A stretch of 64,000 nucleotides of DNA from Adiantum capillus-veneris. Its lineage: Eukaryota > Streptophyta > Polypodiopsida > Polypodiales > Pteridaceae. The DNA lies in NCBI GenBank assembly GCA_014529385.2, contig CM043968.1, positions 129,761,018 to 129,825,017 of the forward strand, read 5' to 3'. The notes beneath the pieces were generated by a model that made no database searches, was not told the DNA's origin, and was given only the letters and a program-made list of their open reading frames with translations. The first letter of the stretch is position 1. Every line of letters starts with the position of its first letter. Made by a program: the position numbers and the translations under genes. Below are positions 31,501-41,659 of the stretch, piece after piece.

Positions 31501-32919
31501 AAAACGCCAATGAATGTTGCCAAACTAGTGGACTTCATGTCTTCTGAGGTCCGAACCACGATCATAGCAAAGCTGTATGGAGATCCTGTGTTATTCCTTG
31601 CACTTCGAGCATTCCTTAACGGAGAGCTACGAACGGGATTACCGCAGTTTGCGCAACCAAATAGGCCTGACTCGATTATGATTGATGAGGAAAATCATGT
31701 GCAATCACTTGACTTAGATGGACACGAGTCTGTGATCGAGGTACCCATTAACGAATTAGGGCAGTATTTTGAAGGCGATGAGTCTAATGCGACCCTACCC
31801 ATCACTACCAAGGGATTAACTATAAAGGGAATTCTTGATGGTGGTGCGGGAGTTAGCATCATTACAAAAGATTGTTGGGAATCCATGGGAAAACCCCGCC
31901 TCAGTGTTACTAACATTGTGGTAAAGATGGCAAATGGTACCATAGCCAAACCTATGGGGATGCTCAAGGATCTTAAGATCAAAGTTCTAGGACACAAGGT
32001 ACGACATACGTTCATTGTAATGGATTTCTCTAAACACCTTATGTCATTTGAAATGATTTTAGGACGACCATTCATGAGGGAAGCACAAATGGTTCACGAT
32101 TGGTCTAAAAATCATGTCTATTTGCAATTCCAAGACTCTGTCCTTAGAGTGGATTTGGTGACTGGTAAGGTACACCCCTTAGGGAGTAAAACCATTATTG
32201 ATCATCGCTCTGACACCACAGTTCACTCGGCCCCACTACAATATTGTTACACTTGGAAGAAGGATACAGACATTGGCCAAGATTCTCCTTATATGGATAT
32301 CCTACCCGGGATGACTGAGTCGGACAATGTGGATTGGGTACACCTAGCTGCAACCATAAATACCTGGGGAAATAGAGGAACCACTTGGATCACACCAGAG
32401 GGGGAAGAGGTACCACAAATTGCACCTCTGAACATGATAAGTGCCATACATGCATCTTCTAAGGGCAAGGCAATTGTGGACCAATCTGACAGTGACACCG
32501 ATAGCTCAATAGAAGACTTTGACCAACACGACTTGGACACTGACTCCCAGAGTGAAACGGATTCTGAATCTCATGAATTAGAGAGTGGAGCAAGTTCAGA
32601 GTCAAAACATTCCGAAGGACCGAGCACATCAACCGATGATAGCTCCTCCGAGAGTGAAGAGGACACCAACGAGGACTCCTTTAGTGAGCCAGATCTAAAT
32701 GCAAATCAAAAGCAGGTCTCAAATAAGAAAAAGAAAAACCTTAAGAGGCGTCGATATCGAGCCAATGTACGTGCTAGGATAAGCAAGAAGAGATCCTCAG
32801 CAGAATGGCTCAGTTATATAGGAGCATGTGATGCTCATCAAAAATTGGTAGACAATTGGGGTGAATATCTCCAAAATGTTATGTGGTGTAGACCACGACC
32901 CCATGGCATAGCCCAATGA
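28576..32919 (+). pseudogene. Gypsy-3 gag capsid, four zinc knuckles and first protease
   Basis: Structural gag plus aspartic protease. A Pro-rich stretch (about 28800-29210) precedes the retrotransposon gag domain (29280-29830, with LSLTLSGKAGDWYRTL). Two zinc-knuckle pairs follow: 30004 (CYICLGPHNTSEC) and 30073 (CNACGRYGHQAKDC), then 30529 (CYECGGPHRVAEC) and 30643 (CNRCGIDHLIAQC). A Lys-rich linker leads to a retropepsin with D-G-G-A at 31837 and a later MILGRPFM motif. After it come an acidic Ser/Asp/Glu region (about 32480-32700) and a basic one (KRRRYRANVRARI). TGA at 32917-32919 replaces a Leu codon of Gypsy-2 (TTA) and leaves RT in the same frame. Confidence 0.92.
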
Positions 32920-34812
32920 GAGATCATAGACAAGCCAAAGTTGAGCCGCACTGCAAGGAGGCGTCAAAACCAAGAGTTAGCTCGACAACACAAGAAAGCA
33001 GAAATGGAAGCACAAACCAACGCACAACCAGAATCCACAGACTTGCATCCTGCACCAGAACATTTCAAATCTTACACCACAGGGGAAGCAAAGGTTGTGT
33101 ACACAAAAGCCCAAAGAATACCTATCGATGGGAATAATGGAATCTATGATGGTCCGGCAATAGTTAAAGAAATAGAATTAGCTGACCCCGGTGAAGAATC
33201 AAAACCTGTTTTTATTGCCCAAGACCTCACAGAAGTTGAAGAGGCGGTCCTCAAAGAGCTTCTCAAGGAATTCAAGGACGTATTCGCTTGGACATACCAT
33301 GATATGAAAGGTGTTCCGCCTTCTGTGGTCCAACATACAATCCCTATGATTAGCACTGCGAAGCCCGTACAACAAAGACCCTACCCGATGAATCCTAAGT
33401 ACACAAAGATCATTCAAGAAGGACTAGAAAAGCTTATCAAATGTGGGTTCATATATCCTATTGAACACTCTGAATGGGTGTCGCCAATAGTTATCGTGCC
33501 AAAAAAGAATGGGAAACTCAGGGTGTGCGTGGACCTCAAAAAAGTTAATGCAGCTACTAGAAGAGACCATTACCCCCTACCATATTCCGAACATGTACTC
33601 GAAAGAGTTGCAGGCAAGGAAGCTTATAGTTTTCTAGATGGGTACTCAGCCTACAACCAAATCACGATAGCGCTAGAGGACCAAGCTAAAACTGCCTTCA
33701 TCACAGAATTTGGCGTGTTTGCATTTCGTGTGATGGCTTTTGGCTTAACAAATGCCCCTGCTACATTCCAACGATTAATAAACACTGCTTTTAAAGAATA
33801 TTTGAGAGAGTTTTGTGAAGCTTTCTCAGACGACCTTTGTGTTTACTCTTCTTGGAAAGAACATCTATCATGTTTGCGGAAGGTGTTTGAAAAATGTAGG
33901 TTATATCGTATCTCATTGAACCCGTTCAAATGCCAATTTTGGGTCAAGCATGGAGTTATTTTAGGGCATATAGTATCCAAGAATGGTATCTCAACCGATG
34001 AGAGCAAAATTAAAGCGATTCTAGAGTTACCACCACCAACCAATTACAAGGGAGTTCAAAGGTTCATGGGACACGTGGGTTATTATCGACGGTTTATTTT
34101 ATTTTTCGCTGAGATAGCACGTCCTTTGTACAAGCTTCTCATTGAATTTAAATGGACTGAAGAGTGTGACCAGGCCTATGAACAATTGAAGAAAACACTA
34201 GCAAGTGCTCCGATTTTAAGGACACCTAACTGGGATGTCATTTTCCATGTGCATATTGATGCATCAAACTTTGCTATTGGGTGTGTTCTCACTCAACCAG
34301 GAGAACATAAATTGGACTATCCCATTAGCTTTGCAAGCCGTCAATTGAACGATGCTGAAAGGAACTACACCACTACAGAGCGAGAAGGTTTGGCAATGGT
34401 TTATGCAGTAAAAAAATTTCGCTACTACCTTCTGGCAAACAAGTTTGTATTTTATGTGGATCATCAAGCGTTGCTGTATCTGGTAAACAAGCCATGCTCC
34501 ACAGGAAGAATCACACGATGGTTGTTAATTCTTCTGGAGTTTGATTTCACGATTGTAGTGAGACCCGATAAAAGGCACGTCATGGCTGATCATTTGTCTC
34601 GCATACCCAATGGTGAAGCCCCTACAGGAGTTGATGATGAATTACCCGATACTTCCCTATTCATAGTTGAGACTATGCTTGAATGGAGTGAGAACATTGT
34701 TAACTTTTTAGTTAATGGTTTTCCATCCAAGGAACTTCGTAAGGATATCGCTCGAAGGCTAGTAAAAGAATGTGAACCCTATTGTTTGATTGCCGGAACC
34801 TGTATAGATTAG
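32920..34812 (+). pseudogene. Gypsy-3 reverse transcriptase and RNase H
   Basis: Continues the gag frame after the TGA. RT spans about 33390-34080: PKKNGKLRVCVDLKKVN, YSFLDGYSAYNQ, VMAFGLTNAPATFQ and the catalytic F-S-D-D at 33823-33834 (YxDD position). RNase H spans about 34240-34600, starting HVHIDASNFAIG and including YVDHQALLYLV. The catalytic residues of both are present; Ser in the second position of F-S-D-D is unusual. A single-base deletion near 34799-34804 relative to Gypsy-2 shifts the frame just before the integrase zinc region. Confidence 0.94.
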
Positions 34813-36060
34813 GCAAGGACGATATTCTTAGGCGTTGTGCCCGCGAGGATGAATATTTGTATATCTTGCAAGAAGCACATATGGGCATAGCAGGAGGACA
34901 TTTTTCAGGGGACCTGACTGCTAGAAAGGTGCTGCAATCAGGCTATTGGTGGCCAACTTTATTTAAGGATTCATCACTTTTTACAAAAGGGTGTGACGAG
35001 TGCCAACGTTACAAGACCACACAGCGCAAGGACACAATGCCCTTACATCCTATTAAAGTAACCCAACCATTTGAAAAATGGGGCTTAGACTTTGTAGGTC
35101 CAATTAGTCCCGCAGCTCGCAACACTCAATCTCGATATATTCTAGTTCCTACGGACTATGTAACAAAGTGGGCTGAAGCTAAGGCTTCACAAAAAGCTGA
35201 TGCGAGGACAACAGCTAAGTTTCTTTTTGAGAGCATTATCACAAGATTTGGTTGCCCTTTTGAAATTGTTAGTGATAATGGTACCCATTTTATAAATGAG
35301 GTAGTAAGAGAGCTTACCACGACCTTTATGATATCCCACCATAAGTCTACACCTTATTACCCGCAAGCTAATGGACAAGCCGAGAGCACCAACAAGACTC
35401 TAATCTCTATTTTAACCAAGACGGTAGAAGCTCATCGCACTGATTGGGATTTGAAGTTGACATCTGCTCTATGGGCTTATCGTACTGCTTATAAAGTGGC
35501 TATTAATTGTACGCCATTCAAAATGGTATACGGCCAAGAAGCGGTTATGCCTTGGGAGTTTGTCATTCCTAGTCTTAGGGTAGCTTCGCAAGAAGGATGG
35601 AATGGTAACCCCTTAACTGAGCGTTTGTTTATCTTAGAAAAACTAGACGAAGAGAGACAGTTGGCTGTGCAAAATTCTCTTGTGGAAAAGGATAGGAGAA
35701 AGAAGTGGTTTGATCGCCATGTGAAGGACAAGGACATCAAAGTTGGTGATAAAGTCCTTATGTATGGAGTACGTAAAGAGAAGAAAAAGTTGAAATATGC
35801 TGGTAAAGGACCATATAGAGTATGTGAAATTACCCCACAAGGTACCCTTCGTGTGGAAACTCTTGATGGAGTTGAAACCATTGGATTCCTCAATGGGAGT
35901 AAATTCAAAAGATATTATGATCCTTTAAGCCAAGAAGAACTACGGGCCATTCATCAAAAAAAGGCCGCCAAAGCACAAACCGAGTTAAACAAGATACAAG
36001 CTCAAGCTGAGGCTAAGGAGCGACAACAACGTTTAAGACAAAAACGAGAGGCTAACCTTG
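34806..36060 (+). pseudogene. Gypsy-3 integrase
   Basis: In the frame that continues to 37295. H2C2 zinc domain about 34878-35005 (HMGIAGGHFSGD ... GCDECQRY). The catalytic core has Asp at 35088, Asp at 35274 and Glu at 35382; the last two are 35 residues apart as in D,D35E integrases. The C-terminal part has GDKVLMYGVR and GPYRVCEI, the GPY/F module. No chromodomain. A Gln/Ala/Lys coiled-coil-like stretch (about 35960-36050) links to the second protease. The coding sequence itself is undamaged here; it is cut from RT by the upstream frameshift. Confidence 0.94.
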
Positions 36061-37295
36061 GGGTCACAATTGCATTCCACGTGGAAATCGAAGAGGATGG
36101 GTTGGACTCTAACACACCTCTACGATACCCCATTGAGTTAAATAGTGCCTATGGAAAAGTGCTATATAACGCCTTATTGGACACGGGTGCTAAATACAAT
36201 CTGCTATCCTATGGGGTGTGGTGTCAGTTAGGGAAGCCACCTCTATCTGAGAGTATTATCCAAGTCAACGGTGTCAACAAGAAAAAAACTACGGTTTTTG
36301 GAATCTGGCACACTTCTGTCAGTTATGACAATGGGGTTGTAGCTCAAGACTTTTTGGTCATGCCTACTGGAACTATGGAGGGTAATATAAACCTAGGCCG
36401 CACGTGGATGATAGCCACCAAATGCACTATTGATTGGGGGACTGGGGGTGTTACAACGCAAAAACCAACTCTTAGCCCTACCACTCAAGCCATAGTCCCT
36501 GAGATATTGCCCAAGGAAATAAAACCCAAGACATTGCATGTCCAAGAGGTTGAACCATACGTCCCCATATCCCAACTCTCTAGAGCTTCAACTGATGTAG
36601 TTGAAAGAAAGCTTGAGACACACAAGAACCATCCTAATATAACAGAGAAAACATACAAGTGGGTCCCTAAAGCTTCTTTAGTGACCATAGCTAGTGCTAA
36701 AAGACAGAAGCCTTGTAAGAAACGTACCAATCGCTCCAAGAAAAGTAAGAAAATGTTGCGATGGATCCCTAAGCGACTATTGGAAGCCCAAGGCTACTAT
36801 CAAGGAAATGATCAAATCTGGGTGGCAAAACGTAGATTGCGCTCTTACCTATCACCTGACCCAAGTGAGCCCAATCCTGTGGCTCCAAAACAAATTGAAA
36901 ATCGCGGAAAGGAAAAAATCATGGAATGTTACACACCCGTTCTAGAGCTAGTTTGGGTACCAAAGAAAGAACGATTTGTTCCACCTAGCTCAGGAACAGG
37001 GAAATCAAATGAAGCTTCTTGCTCTTCATGTAGTTCCTATACGCAAATAGAAGCTTCGACACAACCTCCACCTACCACTGTACATATCCATCCAAGCACG
37101 AAAGAGTTTGCACCTTCCGGGGTAAGTTCACCACCTACAACAACGTTGCAAATAAAATCATGGGAGAGTACCTTACCACCCTTGCAACTAGATGAAACGC
37201 ATAGGGCGGTCGAAAACTATTGGTTAAAATCCTCACCTATTACCAACTGGAACAATTGGTTTCAAAGGGTGACAAGCTCATTTCAAACGGTATGA
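36061..37295 (+). CDS. Gypsy-3 post-integrase domain: second retropepsin-like protease and W-P-K region
   Basis: C-terminal extension of the polyprotein, open from integrase to the TGA at 37293-37295. D-T-G-A lies at 36180-36191 in NALLDTGAKYNLL, with a NLGR motif at 36390-36401, 70 residues later. These are the two hallmarks of retropepsins (the D-T/S-G site and the hydrophobic-L-G turn). A Lys-rich tail holds WVPK (36660), WIPK (36762), WVAK (36819) and WVPK (36954), then Ser/Thr-rich sequence ending NWFQRVTSSFQTV. Gypsy-2 and Gypsy-1 have the same region. A catalytic role is inferred; it might process only its own region, or be a binding domain derived from a protease. Confidence 0.85.
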
Positions 37296-37576
37296 TCTAC
37301 CCAAGGAAGGGGGGAGTGTTTGCTGACAGTCATCATTCATTTGTTTCCCTCTCAACCTTTTCCCTGACCTCTCAATCTCCGATCTTAGGGAATGTATATA
37401 CATAGCCTTATACTCACAAAAAAACAAAAATAGTAAAGAGCAAGAGCGCCTAGCAATGAGAGAGCACCCTATCAGATCTTACATATAAGTCCAAATTCAC
37501 CGTGTCAATTCAAGCAACACACAAAAACAACTCTTATGTTTTAAAGGCCTAACCAAATCTATCTGTCTTGTCAGAA

Positions 37577-37999
37577 ATGGCTACTTCACCAGAGGCATGC
37601 ACTTCTATTTTTGATGAAAGGTACCCCTTGTCTTTTCAACAAGTGTTCTACGTATGCTACCCTATACTTTCTTGCGAATGGGATTTGATAGAGAGCCTTG
37701 CATGTGAGAGAAATTTTGAGGAGTTAGAATGGCTGATACGTCTATGGCTAACTAGTGATCCCTACCCAGTAGCGAATGTGTCTCCAATGGAACATGCTTA
37801 TTCTTTTGCACAAGATGAGTATCCACACATCACGAGGTTCTTGATTAGCATGCTAGCACAAGAGGATGATGAAGAGGAACTAATAGAGACCGAGGAAGAC
37901 TATGGCCTCACGGACAACGATTTTATTTATCTAGATGATGAGGATAGAGGCCTAGCCTTAGGGTGGCCACCCGGTTTAGATAATATCCTCTTTCCTTGA
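37577..37999 (+). CDS. Gypsy-3 extra acidic ORF, about 140 aa, function unknown
   Basis: Intact ORF 281 bases after the polyprotein stop, on the same strand. ATG at 37577 is chosen because MATSPEA is shared with Gypsy-2. The middle is rich in aromatic residues and Leu (EELEWLIRLWL). The C-terminus is strongly acidic (QEDDEEELIETEEDYGL), followed by DNDFIYLDDEDRG and the end ILFP. No signal peptide or membrane segment, so it is not envelope-like. Homologues sit at the same place in Gypsy-2 (21937-22406) and Gypsy-1 (46498-46746). I do not recognise the family. Position suggests expression from a spliced or subgenomic RNA (inference). Confidence 0.78.
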   Translation: MATSPEACTSIFDERYPLSFQQVFYVCYPILSCEWDLIESLACERNFEELEWLIRLWLTSDPYPVANVSPMEHAYSFAQDEYPHITRFLISMLAQEDDEEELIETEEDYGLTDNDFIYLDDEDRGLALGWPPGLDNILFP

Positions 38000-39332
38000 T
38001 TCTAAAAGGGGTGATAGATAGGTAGGTTAGGGGTCTAGATTGTGTTTTGAGTTTGTTTTTTAGGAGTTTTAATTTTTCCCACTGATGTGCCTCCTGGAGG
38101 TATTCCTTTTGTTTCCTAGTGTGTACAGGAGCGTGTTGCTATTGATAGGATTTGGACCTTCATGGAACCTTCAAATCAAGCACGACCATCAACACAAACA
38201 GGTGTTTCTTGTCCATTAGCATTGCCGTTATCTTTTTGCATCTATGATTGTCTGCTCTGATTGTGATTGGTAGCATAATATTCAGTGCATTTGCTTAGTA
38301 TCAAACATTTAATTCAATGTAATGTTTTGTCATAATCACTTGTCTAGGTTTAAAAATCAAGCAGTCCAACTAAGCTAGTTTGACCAAGCTAGGTATTAGA
38401 AATCTTCTCTTAATACCATGGGGAATGCCTTCCTAATAAGCAATGGTTACTTAGGTTCTTAATCCGATTTAGGCAGCATTGTGTGAAATGTACTAGGGCT
38501 TTCTACTGGGCTTAACCCTATTGACCTTTAGCTTAAGTATTATAAAGGGAGTTTACTAATGTGATGAGCCTGGGGAGGGTAACAGTGTTATATGACCCCC
38601 CAAAGTTACAAAATTAAAATGCTGAAAATGAACAAACAAAAAATCAAAGTGCCATAATGTAAAATTTTAAGCTGGAAGAGAAATCTCAGCTTGATTTGGT
38701 ACTTCACTCACATGTATCGCCTATGGTACTAGAGCCCTAGAGGTTCCCAGTGTGGGCGCTTTTCCTTGAAAAGCAAAAAACCCAAGGCATACAAAATAAG
38801 CACACACATCATAATTGAATCACTGTGAAAAGACTTTGGGGGGTCAAAGAAAAAGTAATCAGTCAGGCGATTATTTCATGAGAAATTCCTTTTATGGTAG
38901 CTTAACTACAAAGTCTTCTAGATATAGCCTCTAGTCAGCCCTCGAACATGAATACTTGGCTCTCACGATTAAACAACTTAATTGACCACAGAAAATTAAG
39001 AAGCTTACCCATGGTATTAATATTCGATCTCTAGTGCCTTTCGACCGTCAAATTAGCGACCCCAGACTTGTTTAATTTTTTACCTTTACATCTGTTTATG
39101 CATTTGATTACATTGCAATTTAATGTTCATTGCTAACAAATTGTTTGAAATTCTTTTACCAATCAATTTGTCTACCTAAAACTGCATATGCTTTTTAAGA
39201 GAATGCAATTACTCTGCCAATGTTGTTTGATTTTGCAGTGACTGAAGAAGGCTAAGGACATTCATCTCAAATGCTCTTCCACCTCGACGAACCAGCTTCA
39301 ACTCAATAGCTTTCGAGGACGGAATCTACATC
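38000..39332 (+). other. Gypsy-3 3' UTR
   Basis: 1.3 kb without coding frame between the extra ORF and the polypurine tract. It aligns in patches with the Gypsy-1 3' UTR (45771-46450, opposite strand), for example the CTTAATACCATGGGGAATGCC region near 38420, and contains the inverted form of the CCCACACTGGGAACCTCTAG block seen in the other copies. Confidence 0.75.
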
Positions 39333-39345
39333 AGGAAGGGGGGCA
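39333..39345 (+). other. Gypsy-3 polypurine tract
   Basis: AGGAAGGGGGGCA directly before TGTTAACC of the 3' LTR. Confidence 0.9.
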
Positions 39346-39920
39346 TGTTAACCCTCACGGCACACGGACACCCCATCACCTACGACGGACGTGTATTATG
39401 TATTTGGTAGAGTCAGGTACCGGGCTTGTCGGACCAATAGGAAAAGGGTAAGAGTGATCGCCAATGAGAGGCGCACTTTAACTTGGACATTCAAGGGATT
39501 AGTTGGTTAAACATGGGCGCCCAATTGTGAATGGGGTGAGCTCCTATAAAAGCCAACTAAACCTAATTTTTACTCATTCTCTCATTTGTGCAATAGAAGA
39601 GTGCTCTTGCTCCATCTCCATCTTCTTCTTCTTCACCTCCTTCTGTGTGTGTGTGCGAGAGAGAGAGAGGGAGAGTGTGTGTGCGATCGAGCATTACGAA
39701 GGCACGACGGTGGCGAAGCGGTTGAGCGCGGCACGACTACAGCTTCTTCTTCATCGCGGCGAGGAATCCACCACGAAGGCGAGCGTAGAGCGGTGAGTGA
39801 CACACCCTTTGTTCTCTTGAGCTTGCTAGTTTAGGCTTGTTGTGTGCTTGGAGCCGTTTGTGGCTCGCACACGGTGTATTGGCAAGTCCCTTGCTTCGAC
39901 AGTGCGGCAAGGAGCGCACA
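39346..39920 (+). repeat. Gypsy-3 3' LTR (575 bp)
   Basis: TGTTAACCCTCACGG to GGAGCGCACA; about 12 substitutions and a repeat-length change from the 5' LTR. TATAAAA at 39545-39551. Confidence 0.95.
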
Positions 39921-39925
39921 TATGC
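39921..39925. other. Gypsy-3 target site duplication, right copy
   Basis: TATGC, one base different from TATGT at 26681-26685. Confidence 0.8.
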
Positions 39926-41659
39926 CCAAGCAAATATGTCCTTGAATTCCTTGAGAAGCTCTTTGAGGACCGCCTCTTCAACTTCTGTGAGGTCTTGGGC
40001 AATAAAAACAGGTTTTGATTCTTCACCGGGGTCGGCTAATTCTATTTCTTTAACTATTGCCGGACCATCATAGATTCCATTATTCCCATCGATAGGTATT
40101 CTTTGGGCTTTTGTGTACACAACCTTTGCTTCCCCCGTGGTGTAAGATTTGAAATGTTCTGGTGCAGGATGCAAGTCTGTGGATTCTGGTTGTGCTTTGG
40201 TCTGTGCTTCCATTTCTTCTTTCTTGTGTTGTCGAGCTAACTCTTGGTTTTGACGCCTCCTTGCAGTGCGGCTCAACTTTGGCTTGTCTATGATCTCTAA
40301 TTGGGCTATGTCATGGGGTCTTGGTCTACACCACATAACATTTTGGAGATATTCACCCCAATCGTCTACCAATTTTCGATGAGCATCACATGCTCCTATA
40401 TAACTGAGCCATTCTGCTGAGGATCTCTTCTTTTTTATCCTAGCACGTACATTGGCTCGATATCGACGCCTCTTAGAGTTTCTCTTTTTCTTATTTGAGA
40501 CCTGCTTTTGATTTGCATTTAGATCTGGTTCACTAAAGGAGTCCTCGTTGGTGTCCTCTTCACTCTCGGAGGAGCTATCATGGGTTGATGTGCTCGGTCC
40601 TTCCAAATTTTTTGACTCTGAACTTGCTCCACTCTTTAATTCATGAGATTCAGAATTCGTTTCACTCTGGAAGTCAGTGTCTGAGTCGTGTTGGTTAAAG
40701 TCTTCTATTGAGCTATCGGTGTCACTGTCAGATTGGTCCGCAATTGCCTTGCCCTTAGAAGATGCATGTATGGCACTTATCATGTTCAGAGGTGCAATTT
40801 GTGGTACCTCTTCCCCCTCTGGTGTGACCCAAGTGGTTCCTCTATTTCCCCAGGTATCTATGGTTGCAGCTAGGTGTACCCAGTCTACGTTGTCTGATTC
40901 CGTCATACCCGGTAACACATCCATGTAAGGAGAATCTTGGCCAATGTCTGTATCCTTCTTACAAGTGTAACAATATTGTAGTGGGGCCGAGTGAACTGTG
41001 GTGTCAGAGCGATGATCAATAATGGTTTTACTCCCTAAGGGGTGTACCTTACCAGTCACCAAATCCACTCTAAGGACAGAGTCTTGGAATTGCAAATAGA
41101 CATGATTTTTTGACCAATCGTGAACCATTTGTGCTTCCCTCATGAATGGTCGTCCTAAAATCATTTCATATGACATAAGGTGTTTAGAGAAATCCATTAC
41201 AATGAACGTATGTCGTACCTTGTGTCCTAGAACTTTGATCTTAAGATCCTTGAGCATCCCCATAGGTTTGGCTATGGTACAATTTGCCATCTTTACCACA
41301 ATGTTAGTAACAGTGAGGCAGGGTTTTCCCATGGATTCCCAACAATCTTTTCTAACGATGCTAACTCCCGCACCACCATCAAGAATTCCCTTTATAGTTA
41401 ATCCCTTGGTAGTGATGGGTAGGGTCGCATTAGACTCGTCGCCTTCAAAATACTGCCCTAATTCGTTAATGGGTACCTCGATCACAGACTCGTGTCCATC
41501 TAAGTCAAGTGATTGCACATGATTTTCCTCATCAATCATAATCGAATCAGGCCTATTTGGTTGCGCAAACTGCGGTAATCCCGTTCGTAGCTCTCCGTTA
41601 AGGAATGCTCGAAGTGCAAGGAATAACTCAGGATCTCCAAACAGCTTTGCTATGATCGT
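39926..41659 (-). pseudogene. Gypsy-2 first protease, acidic/basic linker and start of RT
   Basis: Continuation of Gypsy-2 pol beyond the Gypsy-3 insertion. It reads leftwards from the residues after SSEV through the first retropepsin (ILDGGAGVSIVRKDCW, active site D-G-G), the acidic Ser/Asp/Glu segment and the basic RRRYRANVRARI segment, to LLKEFKDIFAWA, where Gypsy-3 interrupts. Here the junction that is TGA in Gypsy-3 (32917) is a Leu codon (IAQLEIIDK), showing that the ancestral frame was continuous. The ORF runs on into the Gypsy-3 LTR; that tail is meaningless. Confidence 0.88.

Larger units (their letters stand above)
26686..39920 (+). mobile_element. Gypsy-3: innermost, most complete double-protease Ty3/gypsy element
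   Basis: A 13,235-bp plus-strand element with LTRs at 26686-27264 and 39346-39920, a perfect 18-nt tRNA-Asp primer site, polypurine tract AGGAAGGGGGGCA, a gag-pro-RT-RH-INT polyprotein with a second protease after integrase, and a downstream acidic ORF. The pol order RT-RH-INT makes it Ty3/gypsy; lack of a chromodomain and use of tRNA-Asp point to the Athila/Tat side rather than chromoviruses. The LTRs differ at about 12 positions by hand count. Lesions: two in-frame TGA codons and one 1-base deletion. It inserted into the pol gene of Gypsy-2 in opposite orientation. Confidence 0.96.

Noticed and set aside
37577-37999. The extra ORF as an envelope-like gene
   Set aside because: No signal peptide, no hydrophobic membrane segment and only about 140 residues; env-like ORFs of Athila-type elements are much longer.
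39737-39925. C-terminal tail of the long minus-strand frame 41539-39737
   Set aside because: After FAWA the frame reads the Gypsy-3 LTR backwards; it is not a natural protein end.
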